Shown here in pieces: positions 8,732 to 18,062 of a stretch of 64,000 bases of DNA. The notes under the pieces were generated by a model. The model made no database searches, had not been told where the DNA came from, and saw only the letters and a list, made by a program, of their open reading frames with translations. The DNA is from Flavobacteria bacterium GWA2_35_26. GTDB taxonomy: Bacteria > Bacteroidota > Bacteroidia > Flavobacteriales > Flavobacteriaceae. The stretch lies in assembly GCA_001800905.1 (NCBI GenBank), contig MGWH01000001.1:186001-250000 (forward strand). The letters are read 5' to 3'. The position numbers and the translations under genes are program-made. The first letter of the stretch is position 1. The number at the start of each line of letters is the position of its first letter.

Positions 8732-8762
8732 ACACACCCCTAACCCCTCTCAAGAGGAGAAT
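8732..8762 (-). repeat. Palindromic repeat unit E (inverted)
   Basis: ACACACCCCTAACCCCTC followed by TCAAGAGGAGAAT is a second inverted copy with a CTCTCAAGAG centre. It shares the CACACCCCTAACCCCTCT head with unit D. Confidence 0.7.
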
Positions 8763-8782
8763 AGTCCAGCGGTAAATTAAAG

Positions 8783-8807
8783 ATTGCTTCACTACGTTCG
8801 CAATGAC
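8783..8807. repeat. Short 'cattgcga...gaagcaat' palindromic repeat
   Basis: ATTGCTTCACTACGTTCGCAATGAC has ATTGC/GCAAT arms. Its reverse complement (TCATTGCGA, spacer, GAAGCAAT) shares the ends of the segment at 55751-55770. Confidence 0.55.
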
Positions 8808-8818
8808 CTACAACCAAC

Positions 8819-8835
8819 AACCGATAACTGACAAC
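8819..8835. repeat. 17-bp 3'-end repeat, copy 2
   Basis: AACCGATAACTGACAAC lies 2 bp beyond the upxY stop. It is an exact reverse complement of 12829-12845 and matches 7050-7066 at 15 of 17 positions. Confidence 0.6.
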
Positions 8836-8837
8836 AC

Positions 8838-9302
8838 TTACTTGTGCTTCATCTTCAATACACAACCCATGGATTCCAATACCAAAACATAGTGAGAAGC
8901 AGTTACTTCTTGCACTCTAGCTTGTTGGTTCACAAATGGACCTGAATCTACCTGGATTGTGTCGCCTACTTGATAGGTACTCACTTCAATCTCGGCAGCA
9001 TCAGGTGCGTTCAACCATTTTTTGATGGTAGCAATTTCGTCTTCGCGAACCATGGCTGGTTTTTGCAACCAAAACAAATAACGCACGGCACCTGGCGATT
9101 GAAAAACCAACGAACGGTCTTTCTCTTCCAAATGCACAAAAACATAAGAGTTAAACAAAGGCATTTCAACCTTCTTTTTGCGATCCGACCATTGACGCTC
9201 TTTCATCACCAATGGACAATAGCAATCGATTCCCATCGCTTGCAATTGCTCGGCCACTTTTTTCTCCCATTTGGGCTTTGTGTAGAGTACGTACCAGTTC
9301 AT
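8838..9302 (-). CDS. UpxY/RfaH-type transcription antiterminator (NusG-like)
   Basis: This 154-residue protein has a NusG N-terminal domain starting NWYVLYTKPKWEKKVAEQL, with CYCPL and SYVFVHL blocks. A short KOW-like C-terminal domain follows (VGDTIQVDSGPFVNQQARV). In Bacteroidota, proteins of this type (UpxY) bind RNA polymerase at one polysaccharide operon and let it read through the long cluster. It is not the housekeeping NusG, which is longer and sits beside secE. It lies just downstream of the UDP-glucose dehydrogenase gene, at the promoter-proximal end of the capsule locus. The DUF559 element now separates it from most genes it would control. Confidence 0.9.
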   Translation of the reverse strand: MNWYVLYTKPKWEKKVAEQLQAMGIDCYCPLVMKERQWSDRKKKVEMPLFNSYVFVHLEEKDRSLVFQSPGAVRYLFWLQKPAMVREDEIATIKKWLNAPDAAEIEVSTYQVGDTIQVDSGPFVNQQARVQEVTASHYVLVLESMGCVLKMKHK

Positions 9303-9363
9303 ATTGTTTGCCGCAAAGGCATGATATTAAGAGTAATTATTAAAAGTCGAAATCAAACGAAAA

Positions 9364-10755
9364 CTAGGATCCGATTCCTTGGTATACAAAGCCAATGGCT
9401 TCCAATTCGGCACGATTCAACAAATTACGGCCGTCAAAAACAAAGGCTGGTTTTTGCATCCCATCGTATATTTTTTGCCAATCGTATTTGGTAAATTCAT
9501 CCCATTCAGTCAACACTGCAATCGCATGCGCATTGGCACAAGCCTCATACGGATTCGAAAATGACGTTACAAGAGACAGATTTGCCTCGTGCGAACGTGT
9601 TTCCAGATAATCCAAGTCAGCTAGGATTTTAGCCGCAGACACCTTAGGATCATAAACTGCAATCTGAGCTTGTTCGTTCATCAAATCATTAGCTACATAA
9701 ATCGCTGCGGACTCACGCGTATCATTCGTGTCTTTTTTGAAAGCCCATCCTAAGAAGGCTATCTTTTTGGACGCAACCGTATTGTACAAAGTTTGTACAA
9801 TTTTAGCAGAGAAACGTCTTTTTTGATGGTCGTTCATGATGATCACTTGCTCCCAGTAATCGGCCACTTCGTTCAATCCATAAGACTTAGCGATATAGAC
9901 CAAATTCAAAATGTCTTTTTGAAAACAAGAACCTCCAAAACCAACTGAAGATTTTAAAAACTTAGAGCCAATTCGGCTATCCATTCCAATGGCACGAGCC
10001 ACTTCATTCACATCGGCTCCGGTCTTTTCACATAATTCTGACATCGCATTAATAGACGAAATTCGCTGTGCTAAAAAGGCATTAGCCGTTAATTTGGATA
10101 ATTCGGATGACCATACGTTAGTGGTCAATATTTTATCAGTAGGTACCCAATTGGCATACACATCCACTAAGGCTTGAATCGCATTTTGTCCCTCAGGAGT
10201 GATGTCACCACCAATTAAAATTCGATCCGGTTGCAACAAATCATCCACAGCCGTCCCTTCCGCTAAAAACTCTGGATTGGACAAAATTTGGAATTGCACT
10301 CCGTTTCCAGTATGGTCTAAAATATTTTTGATTGCCTCGGCAGTACGCACCGGCAAAGTCGATTTCTCCACCACAATTTTGTTATCTTTGGCTACTCGAG
10401 CAATTTGACGCGCACACAATTCGATGTACTTCAAATCGGCCGCCATACCCTTTCCTTTTCCGTAGGTTTTCGTTGGTGTATTTACCGAAATAAAAATCAG
10501 TTGCGCCTCGTCAATAGCTTTGTCAACCTCAGTAGAGAAAAATAAATTTCTACCTCTAGCTTCTGCAACGACAGCACTCAAACCCGGTTCGTAAATCGGA
10601 ATATTGTCTACATTTTCATCATTCCAAGCGGCAATTCGCTCTGCATTCAAATCGACAACAGTTACCTGAATGTGCGGACATTTTTGAGCGATAACCGCCA
10701 TAGTAGGTCCCCCTACATATCCTGCTCCAATGCAACAAATTTTTGTAATCTTCAT
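9364..10755 (-). CDS. ugd: UDP-glucose 6-dehydrogenase, animal-type sequence
   Basis: This 463-residue enzyme oxidises UDP-glucose to UDP-glucuronate with NAD+. It shows the Rossmann motif [12 protein letters not shown] (7-18), [14 protein letters not shown] (90-103), [13 protein letters not shown] (157-169) and the catalytic [16 protein letters not shown] (Cys277). The length and the Cys-motif context closely match the eukaryotic UGDH branch (catalytic Cys276, SCFQKDVLNLVY), not the roughly 390-440-residue bacterial Ugd/TuaD branch with GGSCFPKD. Such forms are known in Bacteroidota. It is the first gene of the polysaccharide locus, 61 bp before upxY. Confidence 0.95.
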   Translation of the reverse strand: MKITKICCIGAGYVGGPTMAVIAQKCPHIQVTVVDLNAERIAAWNDENVDNIPIYEPGLSAVVAEARGRNLFFSTEVDKAIDEAQLIFISVNTPTKTYGKGKGMAADLKYIELCARQIARVAKDNKIVVEKSTLPVRTAEAIKNILDHTGNGVQFQILSNPEFLAEGTAVDDLLQPDRILIGGDITPEGQNAIQALVDVYANWVPTDKILTTNVWSSELSKLTANAFLAQRISSINAMSELCEKTGADVNEVARAIGMDSRIGSKFLKSSVGFGGSCFQKDILNLVYIAKSYGLNEVADYWEQVIIMNDHQKRRFSAKIVQTLYNTVASKKIAFLGWAFKKDTNDTRESAAIYVANDLMNEQAQIAVYDPKVSAAKILADLDYLETRSHEANLSLVTSFSNPYEACANAHAIAVLTEWDEFTKYDWQKIYDGMQKPAFVFDGRNLLNRAELEAIGFVYQGIGS

Positions 10756-10785
10756 TGATTCTATCTTTAGTCGTTCGACTTCATT

Positions 10786-11406
10786 TTAATTGTTCTTGAT
10801 GGACTTTTCAAAAGGAACGCGTTGCAAAATACTGCGTCCCAAAGTCACTTCATCTGCATATTCCAATTCATCTCCCACCGAAATCCCTCTGGCTATCGTG
10901 GACAATTCCACAGGATAGTCCATAATTTGTTTGTAAATATAAAAATTAGTAGTGTCCCCTTCCATGGTAGAGCTCAAGGCAAAAATGATTTCGCTTACTC
11001 CACCTTGTTTTACTTTTTCAATCAAAGGACTGATATGCAATTGGCTGGGTCCTACGCCATCTATAGGCGAAATTTTTCCTCCCAATACATGGTAAATGCC
11101 TCGAAACTGTCCGGTATTTTCAATGGCCATTACATCGCGAATGTCCTCTACCACACAGATAATTTGATGGTTCCGACTCGCATTGGCACAAATTTCACAA
11201 ATGGCACTATCCGAAATATTGTTACAACTGGTGCAATGCTTGATGTCTGAACGCATGGTTGTCAAAGCCTGAGACAAATACTGGGTTTGCTCCTGTGGTT
11301 GTTTCAACAAATGTAAAACCAATCGCAAAGCCGTACGCTTACCAATTCCTGGTAATTGCGACATTTCGTTGACTGCTTTTTCTAAAAGTTTTGATGAAAA
11401 TTCCAT
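10786..11406 (-). CDS. recR: Recombination protein RecR
   Basis: RecR (206 residues, usual length about 200) works with RecO, and RecF where present, to load RecA on gapped DNA. The helix-hairpin-helix [12 protein letters not shown] lies at 18-29, the four-cysteine zinc finger at Cys58, Cys61, Cys70 and Cys73, and a Toprim domain follows from [11 protein letters not shown]. The gene starts at an ATG at 11406 with a TACTTTTG box just 5 bp before it. It precedes ugd by 30 bp on the same strand. Confidence 0.98.
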   Translation of the reverse strand: MEFSSKLLEKAVNEMSQLPGIGKRTALRLVLHLLKQPQEQTQYLSQALTTMRSDIKHCTSCNNISDSAICEICANASRNHQIICVVEDIRDVMAIENTGQFRGIYHVLGGKISPIDGVGPSQLHISPLIEKVKQGGVSEIIFALSSTMEGDTTNFYIYKQIMDYPVELSTIARGISVGDELEYADEVTLGRSILQRVPFEKSIKNN

Positions 11407-11411
11407 GGATA

Positions 11412-11419
11412 CAAAAGTA
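11412..11419 (-). promoter_or_regulatory. Possible -7 box of recR
   Basis: The minus strand reads TACTTTTG (TAnnTTTG consensus) with only 5 bp before the recR ATG. This implies a very short or absent 5' leader. I see no good -33 TTG at the right distance. Confidence 0.4.
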
Positions 11420-11442
11420 GTAAATTGGATAAACGAATCGGT

Positions 11443-11808
11443 TTAATATTGATTGGTAGCCAATAAAACCAACGTACAGGCTACTTCAACTTGAATATCG
11501 TTCAGCGCCAACAGTTGGTAAAATTCTGGATTCTCCGTTCCTGGATTAAAAATGACACGCTTCGGATGGGCTTCAATAATATAATTGTAATATTCCCTTT
11601 GACGTGCCGGATTGAGATACAAACTCACGGTGTCTACACTTTTGATAGGCAGCGCTTTGGTCTGTATTTTTATTCCTGCGACTTCTCCTGCATTTTGACC
11701 TATTGCCAATACCGAATGTCCTTTGGCAACCAAAGCGGTAATGGCTTTAAAAGCATATCGTTCCGGTTTGGTCGTAGCGCCAAGCACCAAGGTTTTTTTA
11801 TTTTTCAT
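11443..11808 (-). CDS. CoA-binding (Rossmann) domain protein
   Basis: This single-domain protein of 121 residues begins KKTLVLGATTKPERYAFKA, a Rossmann nucleotide-binding loop of the CoA_binding family (YccU-like). It continues with VLAIGQNAGEVAGI, a hydrophobic strand VDTVSLYLNP and the late family motif VIFNPGTENPEF. Homologues are thought to bind CoA or related nucleotides, but no reaction is known. The gene has its own candidate promoter (11828-11861) and precedes recR by 36 bp. Confidence 0.85.
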   Translation of the reverse strand: MKNKKTLVLGATTKPERYAFKAITALVAKGHSVLAIGQNAGEVAGIKIQTKALPIKSVDTVSLYLNPARQREYYNYIIEAHPKRVIFNPGTENPEFYQLLALNDIQVEVACTLVLLATNQY

Positions 11809-11827
11809 TGATTTGAATTCTAAGCTG

Positions 11828-11861
11828 CAAAAGTAATCAAAAAAGAAACGGATATGTCAAA
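11828..11861 (-). promoter_or_regulatory. Promoter of the CoA-binding protein gene
   Basis: On the minus strand a TTTG at 11861-11858 is followed after 22 bp by TACTTTTG at 11835-11828. This fits the Bacteroidota -33/-7 pattern. The ATG lies 19 bp further on. Confidence 0.55.
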
Positions 11862-11870
11862 TTATTCCGG

Positions 11871-12812
11871 CTAAACCGTTGCGGCAGGCAAGAAAATTTC
11901 AGCCATCATACAACGAGCACTTCCTCCTCCACAGGCCTCAATAGTATCTAGATTCACTTTTAAAATCGTTAGATGCTCTTCGAGTTGTGCTATTTGTTTC
12001 TTTGTCAAACTTTGGTAAGCCGAAGCACTCATCACCAAATAACGTCGCTCATTTGCTCCAATAACTTCCAGCATATTACCTGCAAAATTATTCAACTGCG
12101 CTTCAGTGATCAAAATAATTTCTTTTTCATCACCACGCAGACTGTCCAAGACCATTTTGCGTTCTTTTTTATCGTCAATACAATCGGCACAAATTACCGC
12201 AAAGGTATCGCCAATGCACATCATCACATTGGTGTGATAGATTAGCTTTCGCTCTTCACCAACCGTCTGAAAAGCTTCAAAAATAACCGGTGTGTATTCA
12301 AAATCTTCGCAGAACTCAATGAATAATTCTTCATCAGCTCTTGGAGATAAAGCACAATAGGCTTTTCCGTTTTCACGATCTAAGACAATACTTCCCGTTC
12401 CTTCCAGAAAATATCCTTCGGTTTCCGCCGAAGTATAATCCATGATTTCATTCACTTCAAATCCTTCGTCTTCCAGCACATCTAAAATATCTTCTCGACG
12501 CTCTAATCGGCGATTTTCAGCAAACATAGGATACAATACTACATCGCCATTTTCATGAAACGAGATCCAATTATTGGGGAAAATACTGTCGGGCGTGTCA
12601 GTTTCAGTCGTATCATCCACCACGACTACTTGAACCCCAACAGCACGCAATTGCGCTACAAAAGCATCAAATTCTTGTTGTGCTTTGGCATTTACCGTGG
12701 CAGGCAATAAACCGTCCAACACTTTTTGGTAGTAATTATTAACTGCAGTTTGTTCGTTCATGCGAAACGCCACTGGGCGAATCATCAAAATAGCGTTAGT
12801 GGTCTGGTTCAT
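11871..12812 (-). CDS. ctlX: CtlX-like citrulline hydrolase / amidinotransferase-fold protein
   Basis: This 313-residue member of the pentein/amidinotransferase superfamily matches the CtlX citrulline ureidase group, which splits citrulline to ornithine, CO2 and ammonia. I see the N-terminal MIRPVAFRMNEQTAVNNYYQ, the PDSIFPNNWISFH block, EGTGSIVLD (catalytic acidic region), the histidine in LIYHTNVMMCIG, and the C-terminal GGGSARCMMAEIF with the likely nucleophile Cys301. The neighbour upstream is another pentein enzyme, so the two may act in sequence on arginine and citrulline. Family membership is clear; the substrate rests on homology. Confidence 0.85.
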   Translation of the reverse strand: MNQTTNAILMIRPVAFRMNEQTAVNNYYQKVLDGLLPATVNAKAQQEFDAFVAQLRAVGVQVVVVDDTTETDTPDSIFPNNWISFHENGDVVLYPMFAENRRLERREDILDVLEDEGFEVNEIMDYTSAETEGYFLEGTGSIVLDRENGKAYCALSPRADEELFIEFCEDFEYTPVIFEAFQTVGEERKLIYHTNVMMCIGDTFAVICADCIDDKKERKMVLDSLRGDEKEIILITEAQLNNFAGNMLEVIGANERRYLVMSASAYQSLTKKQIAQLEEHLTILKVNLDTIEACGGGSARCMMAEIFLPAATV

Positions 12813-12821
12813 GTTTTATTT

Positions 12822-12845
12822 GTTATCGGTTGTCAGTTATCGGTT
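12822..12845. repeat. Tandem GTTATCGGTT repeat at a gene end (copy 3 of the 17-bp family)
   Basis: GTTATCGGTT occurs twice, at 12822-12831 and 12836-12845. The segment 12829-12845 is the exact reverse complement of the 17-mer at 8819-8835. The repeat covers the stop and last codons of the deiminase-like gene at 12837. Confidence 0.6.
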
Positions 12846-13769
12846 CACGGATTTCGAATCTCGAATTAGAGGCAAAGTCGAGCATCGCAACAATCCTTCT
12901 TGTTTGGCTATTTCAGCATACGGAATTTCCTCTACAGTAAATCCATTTTTTCGAAGCCAGTTATTCAATCTAGTAAATTTCTGTTCAGACACTACAACAT
13001 CAGGTGCAATAGAAAAGACATTGGAATACATATGGTACATTTCTTTTCGCTTGATGTGAAAAAGATTGTCTTTTCCAAACAATTGCAACAAAAACAAATA
13101 ATCGGCTTCTTCACGAAAGCCACGTTTGTAAATGATCGCTTTGTCTTTGCCTACAGGCTGGAAACAACAATCCAAATGTAAAGCATTATCACGGGCTTCA
13201 ATTTTGGATTTAACCAAATCAAATTCCTTAACTATTTTATTGGGAAATAGTTTTCGCAAATATTCCACGCCATACATGTTGGTTCTTGCCGTAATATACT
13301 CTTTGTAATCACTTCCTTTGTAAGTACCTACAAAAATGTAATTCTCCCATAACATCACATCACCACCTTCGATATGCACTTCTTCAGGCGGACGCGCCAC
13401 TTGTGTAGGTTGTATTTGATCAATCACATACTGTATCGCATCCAACTCCCGTTCTCTATCGGGCAAAATATTGGATTTAATAAAGACATCGTCAATAACA
13501 AACCCAATATCGCGCGTAAAAATCTGATTGTAATCTGAAATTAATTGGGGACGAAAAACAGTTACCCCATATTTTTTTAACACTGTTTCAAAGGCATTCA
13601 TTTCCGGCACCATATCCGCTTCAATAGGATAGGTTCCTGCTTTGATATGTTCTAATGATTTAGGATCGTAGGCCTCTTCGGGTTTTGGCGTAGGCCCATT
13701 ACTTTCTGCCGTTCCTAATACCACTGCACGCAATCGCGAGGTCTCGTCTTGTACATGTAATTGCAACAT
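12837..13769 (-). CDS. Arginine deiminase / DDAH-like amidinohydrolase
   Basis: This 310-residue pentein-fold enzyme shows the pattern of arginine-modifying hydrolases: FTRDIGFVIDD, HIEGGDVMLW (Glu/Asp pair), HLDCCFQPVGKDKA (catalytic His) and the C-terminal nucleophile in LLRCSTLPLIR (Cys296). It likely hydrolyses the guanidinium group of arginine or a derivative to give citrulline, which the next gene product could consume. The last residues after STLPLIR and the stop codon lie in an intergenic-type repeat, so the C-terminus may have been altered by the repeat. The gap to ctlX is 24 bp. Confidence 0.85.
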   Translation of the reverse strand: MLQLHVQDETSRLRAVVLGTAESNGPTPKPEEAYDPKSLEHIKAGTYPIEADMVPEMNAFETVLKKYGVTVFRPQLISDYNQIFTRDIGFVIDDVFIKSNILPDRERELDAIQYVIDQIQPTQVARPPEEVHIEGGDVMLWENYIFVGTYKGSDYKEYITARTNMYGVEYLRKLFPNKIVKEFDLVKSKIEARDNALHLDCCFQPVGKDKAIIYKRGFREEADYLFLLQLFGKDNLFHIKRKEMYHMYSNVFSIAPDVVVSEQKFTRLNNWLRKNGFTVEEIPYAEIAKQEGLLRCSTLPLIRDSKSVNR

Positions 13770-13803
13770 AAATTCGGGATTTAAGTGGGCTAAGATAACA
13801 AAA

Positions 13804-13829
13804 AAAGCTTCACTAGAAAGTGAAGCTTT
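13804..13829 (-). terminator. Terminator of gltA
   Basis: An 11-bp perfect stem AAAGCTTCACT / AGTGAAGCTTT with a 4-nt loop lies just past the gltA stop. On the minus strand it is followed by a run of T residues. Confidence 0.85.
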
Positions 13830-13848
13830 AGAAATATTCTGGTGCGAA

Positions 13849-15120
13849 TTATCGTTTGAATTCTCTTAAAGGATGTCCGATATAAATTTGTCTTGGTCGA
13901 CCAATTGGTTCTTTGTTTTCACGCATTTCTTTCCATTGAGCGATCCAACCTGGTAATCTTCCAATTGCAAACATTACCGTAAACATATCTGTAGGAATTC
14001 CTAGGGCTCTGTATATAATTCCAGAGTAGAAATCTACGTTTGGATATAAGTTTCTTGACTTAAAGTACTCATCTTCTAAGGCCGCTTCTTCTAATTTTTT
14101 GGCAATAGCCAAAATTGGATCATGCACACCCAAAGTACTCAATACTTCATCAGCTGCTTTCTTGATAATTTTTGCTCTAGGATCAAAGTTTTTATACACA
14201 CGGTGACCAAATCCCATCAAACGGAAAGGATCGTTTTTGTCTTTGGCTTTCGCCAAATATTTGTCGGCATCACCACCTGTACTAGCAATTTCTTCTAACA
14301 TTTCAAGAACGGCCTGATTAGCGCCTCCGTGCAATGGTCCCCAAAGTGCCGAAACACCTGCAGAGATCGATGCAAATAAACCTGCGTGAGAAGAACCTAC
14401 CATACGAACAGTTGAAGTAGAACAGTTTTGTTCGTGATCAGCGTGAAGAATAAATAATTTATCTAAAGCATTAATTACAACTGGATCTGCTTTGTAAGGA
14501 CCTGTAGGCAATTCAAACATCAAATGCATGAAGTTTTCTACATATCCTTTTGTATTATCATAGTAATTCAATGGGAAGCCCATGCTCTTTCTGTACGTCC
14601 AAGTAGCAATCACTAGGAATTTACCCATCGTTTTGCATACGGCCTCATACATTTCTTTGCTGTTTTCTACATTCACTGACTTCGGATTGAAAGCAGTCAA
14701 TGCACTGGTCAAAGCAGACAACACACCCATTGGGTGGGCTGTTTTTGGGAAACCGTCAATGATGTTTTTCATTTCTTCGTTTACCAAAGTATATTTTCTA
14801 ATATCTTCCTCAAATTGGTGTAATTGCTCTGTAGTTGGCAATTCTCCAAAAATAACTAAATACGAAACTTCTAAGAAATTCGACTTTTCAGCCAAATCTT
14901 CGATAGAATAACCACGGTAACGCAAAATTCCTAACTCACCATCAAGGAAAGTAATTTCACTTTTGCAAGAACCTGAATTTTTGTAACCTGGATCTAATGT
15001 AATTAGACCTGAAGCGTCACGTAATTTACTAATATCTACCGCACCTTCATTTTCACTACCAACGATTACTGGAAGTTCAAATTGATTGCCATCGATTTCT
15101 AATGTTGCTATTTTTGACAT
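13849..15120 (-). CDS. gltA: Citrate synthase
   Basis: This TCA-cycle enzyme condenses oxaloacetate and acetyl-CoA. The 423-residue protein is of the GltA (type II, hexameric) kind, with the substrate histidines in FILHADHEQNCSTST and LWGPLHGGANQ. The catalytic Asp region reads GFGHRVYKNFDPRA, and the C-terminus is GRPRQIYIGHPLREF. It is a single-gene unit with its own terminator. A TAAATTTG box lies on the minus strand at 15169-15162 in the upstream gap. Confidence 0.98.
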   Translation of the reverse strand: MSKIATLEIDGNQFELPVIVGSENEGAVDISKLRDASGLITLDPGYKNSGSCKSEITFLDGELGILRYRGYSIEDLAEKSNFLEVSYLVIFGELPTTEQLHQFEEDIRKYTLVNEEMKNIIDGFPKTAHPMGVLSALTSALTAFNPKSVNVENSKEMYEAVCKTMGKFLVIATWTYRKSMGFPLNYYDNTKGYVENFMHLMFELPTGPYKADPVVINALDKLFILHADHEQNCSTSTVRMVGSSHAGLFASISAGVSALWGPLHGGANQAVLEMLEEIASTGGDADKYLAKAKDKNDPFRLMGFGHRVYKNFDPRAKIIKKAADEVLSTLGVHDPILAIAKKLEEAALEDEYFKSRNLYPNVDFYSGIIYRALGIPTDMFTVMFAIGRLPGWIAQWKEMRENKEPIGRPRQIYIGHPLREFKR

Positions 15121-15228
15121 AATATAAAAAGGAAATAAACTGTATTAAAATAATAATTCCTCAAATTTAAGGAATTCAATATTAATTTGAAAGCGAAATC
15201 TGAGGCAAAAATGTTAAAATTCAAAAAA

Positions 15229-15257
15229 AAAGCCATTCACAATCCGTGAATGGCTTT
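15229..15257 (-). terminator. Terminator of eno
   Basis: A 12-bp perfect stem AAAGCCATTCAC / GTGAATGGCTTT with loop AATCC lies 22 bp past the eno stop. It is followed by a T-run on the minus strand. Confidence 0.88.
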
Positions 15258-15278
15258 AAAATTTTAAGAAATCTTTAA

Positions 15279-16577
<1,299 letters not shown>

Positions 16578-16611
16578 TTATTTTATAATGTTGAACTCTA
16601 TATTTTTAGCG

Positions 16612-16638
16612 CAAATATATTACATCTTTCGCAATCAA
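16612..16638 (-). promoter_or_regulatory. Promoter of eno
   Basis: The minus strand carries TATATTTG at 16619-16612, with a TTG at 16638-16636, 16 bp upstream. The eno ATG is about 40 bp downstream. Confidence 0.55.
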
Positions 16639-16763
16639 AACACAAAAAAAATCAATCTTATTAACGAAAACGTTGTAATTAATTAATGAATTTAAAGCTT
16701 GAATTGTGATTCTCAAAGTTTTAAAGAAAATAACACTCAACAACCTCAAATTGTTAAATAAAA

Positions 16764-16789
16764 AAAGCGAAGTACTACTACTTCGCTTT
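16764..16789 (-). terminator. Terminator of carA
   Basis: An 11-bp perfect stem AAAGCGAAGTA / TACTTCGCTTT with loop CTAC lies about 25 bp past the carA stop. A T-run follows on the minus strand. Confidence 0.85.
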
Positions 16790-16813
16790 CCTAATCACCT
16801 CAAAAAAGAAATT

Positions 16814-17914
16814 TTATTTTTTCATGTTCTCAATAAATTGATCGAACAAATACGATGAATCGTGTGGACCTGGACTCGCCTCCGGATGGTATTGTACTGA
16901 AAAACAATTTTTATTTTTCATACGCATTCCGGCAACAGTTTCGTCATTCAGGTGTAGATGGGTAATCTCTAAATCAGGATGCTTTTCTAACTCCTCTTTA
17001 TTCACAGCAAAACCGTGATTTTGAGATGTAATCTCTCCTTTTCCTGTAATTAGATTTTTCACTGGGTGATTGATTCCGCGGTGACCGTTGAACATTTTAT
17101 AGGTAGACACTCCATTGGCCAAAGCGATAACTTGATGTCCTAAACAAATCCCGAATAAGGGTTTGTCATTGGCAATAATTTCTTTAGCCACACCAATGGC
17201 ACTTGTTAAAGGATCTGGATCACCAGGTCCATTCGACAAGAAGAACCCATCTGGATTAAACGAAGCCAAATCAGCATAAGTGGCATTATATGGAAATACT
17301 TTGATGTAACAATCTCTTTTGGCAAAATTGCGCAAAATATTCGTTTTAATACCTAAATCCAAAGCGGCAATTTTATAGGTAGCATTTTCCTCTCCAAAGA
17401 AATAAGGTGTTGTAGTAGATACTTTTGAAGCCAACTCTAATCCTTTCATGTCAGGAACCTGAGCCAAAGCAGCTTTCAATTCATCGATAGGCGTACCATC
17501 AGTACAAATAACCGAGTTCATAGCGCCATTGTCACGAATGTAACTCACCAAAGCACGAGTATCCACATCAGATATACAGATCAAATTTTGCTTGATAAAA
17601 TACTCTTCCAAACTTTCTGAAGCATCTGGACGAGAATAATTAAAACTGAAATTTTTACAAACCAAACCAGCAATCTTAATACTTTGTGATTCTACTTCTT
17701 TTTCATTCACACCATAATTTCCGATGTGAGCATTAGTAGCCACCATGATTTGTCCAAAATAAGAAGGATCGGTGAAGATCTCTTGGTATCCTGTCATTCC
17801 AGTATTGAAACAAACTTCGCCAAAAGTAGTTCCGCTAATTCCGATTGATTTTCCGTGAAAAATAGTCCCATCGCTTAGTAATAGAATGGCACTTTGTCTA
17901 GTTGTGTATTTCAT
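16814..17914 (-). CDS. carA: Carbamoyl-phosphate synthase, small (glutaminase) subunit
   Basis: CarA hydrolyses glutamine and passes ammonia to CarB for carbamoyl phosphate, used in arginine and pyrimidine synthesis. From the ATG at 17914 it has 366 residues; the longer frame to 17935 adds seven poorly conserved residues. The N-terminal CPSase small domain includes FGEVCFNTGMTGYQE. The class I glutaminase domain holds the nucleophile Cys in PLFGICLGHQV and the His-Glu pair in QYHPEASPGPHD. carB is not adjacent; the gene follows the ribosomal cluster terminator and ends at its own. Confidence 0.97.
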   Translation of the reverse strand: MKYTTRQSAILLLSDGTIFHGKSIGISGTTFGEVCFNTGMTGYQEIFTDPSYFGQIMVATNAHIGNYGVNEKEVESQSIKIAGLVCKNFSFNYSRPDASESLEEYFIKQNLICISDVDTRALVSYIRDNGAMNSVICTDGTPIDELKAALAQVPDMKGLELASKVSTTTPYFFGEENATYKIAALDLGIKTNILRNFAKRDCYIKVFPYNATYADLASFNPDGFFLSNGPGDPDPLTSAIGVAKEIIANDKPLFGICLGHQVIALANGVSTYKMFNGHRGINHPVKNLITGKGEITSQNHGFAVNKEELEKHPDLEITHLHLNDETVAGMRMKNKNCFSVQYHPEASPGPHDSSYLFDQFIENMKK

Positions 17915-17999
17915 GTGTAGTTTAATATGCTGCAAATTTAATTCATAAAAGCAGCGGATGCAATAAATTAGTTGAAGAATTTTTAAATTAAAAATTCAA

Positions 18000-18038
18000 A
18001 AAAAAAGGATAAACTAAATATTAGTTTATCCTTTTTTT
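18000..18038 (-). terminator. Terminator of the ribosomal protein cluster
   Basis: A 17-bp perfect inverted repeat, arms 18000-18016 and 18022-18038 around loop AATAT, has a GGATAAACTA core with A/T tracts outside. It lies 25 bp past the rplQ stop and could work on either strand. Confidence 0.88.
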
Positions 18039-18062
18039 ATTATTGAATGATTATAATCATAA

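Larger units (their letters stand above)
7882..8762. mobile_element. Possible DUF559 element: endonuclease-like gene nested in inverted palindromic repeats
   Basis: Three repeat units (A 7882-7967, B 8037-8080, C 8135-8178) lie to the left of the DUF559 gene in one orientation. Two (D 8621-8654, E 8732-8762) lie to its right in the opposite orientation. The segment is inserted between upxY and the rest of the capsule operon and is read on the opposite strand. The architecture resembles REP sequences flanking a RAYT gene, but the protein is PD-(D/E)XK-like rather than an HUH transposase. No target-site duplication is obvious. Mobility is an inference only. Confidence 0.35.

Noticed and set aside
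8037..8762. CRISPR array at the DUF559 region
   Set aside because: Units are palindromic, lie in two orientations around a gene, and have irregular spacing.
8838..9302. Housekeeping NusG
   Set aside because: It is short, lacks the neighbouring secE/rplK, and stands at a polysaccharide locus like UpxY proteins.
17915..17935. Seven-residue upstream extension of carA
   Set aside because: The conserved CarA start follows the ATG at 17914, and the extra residues have no family support.
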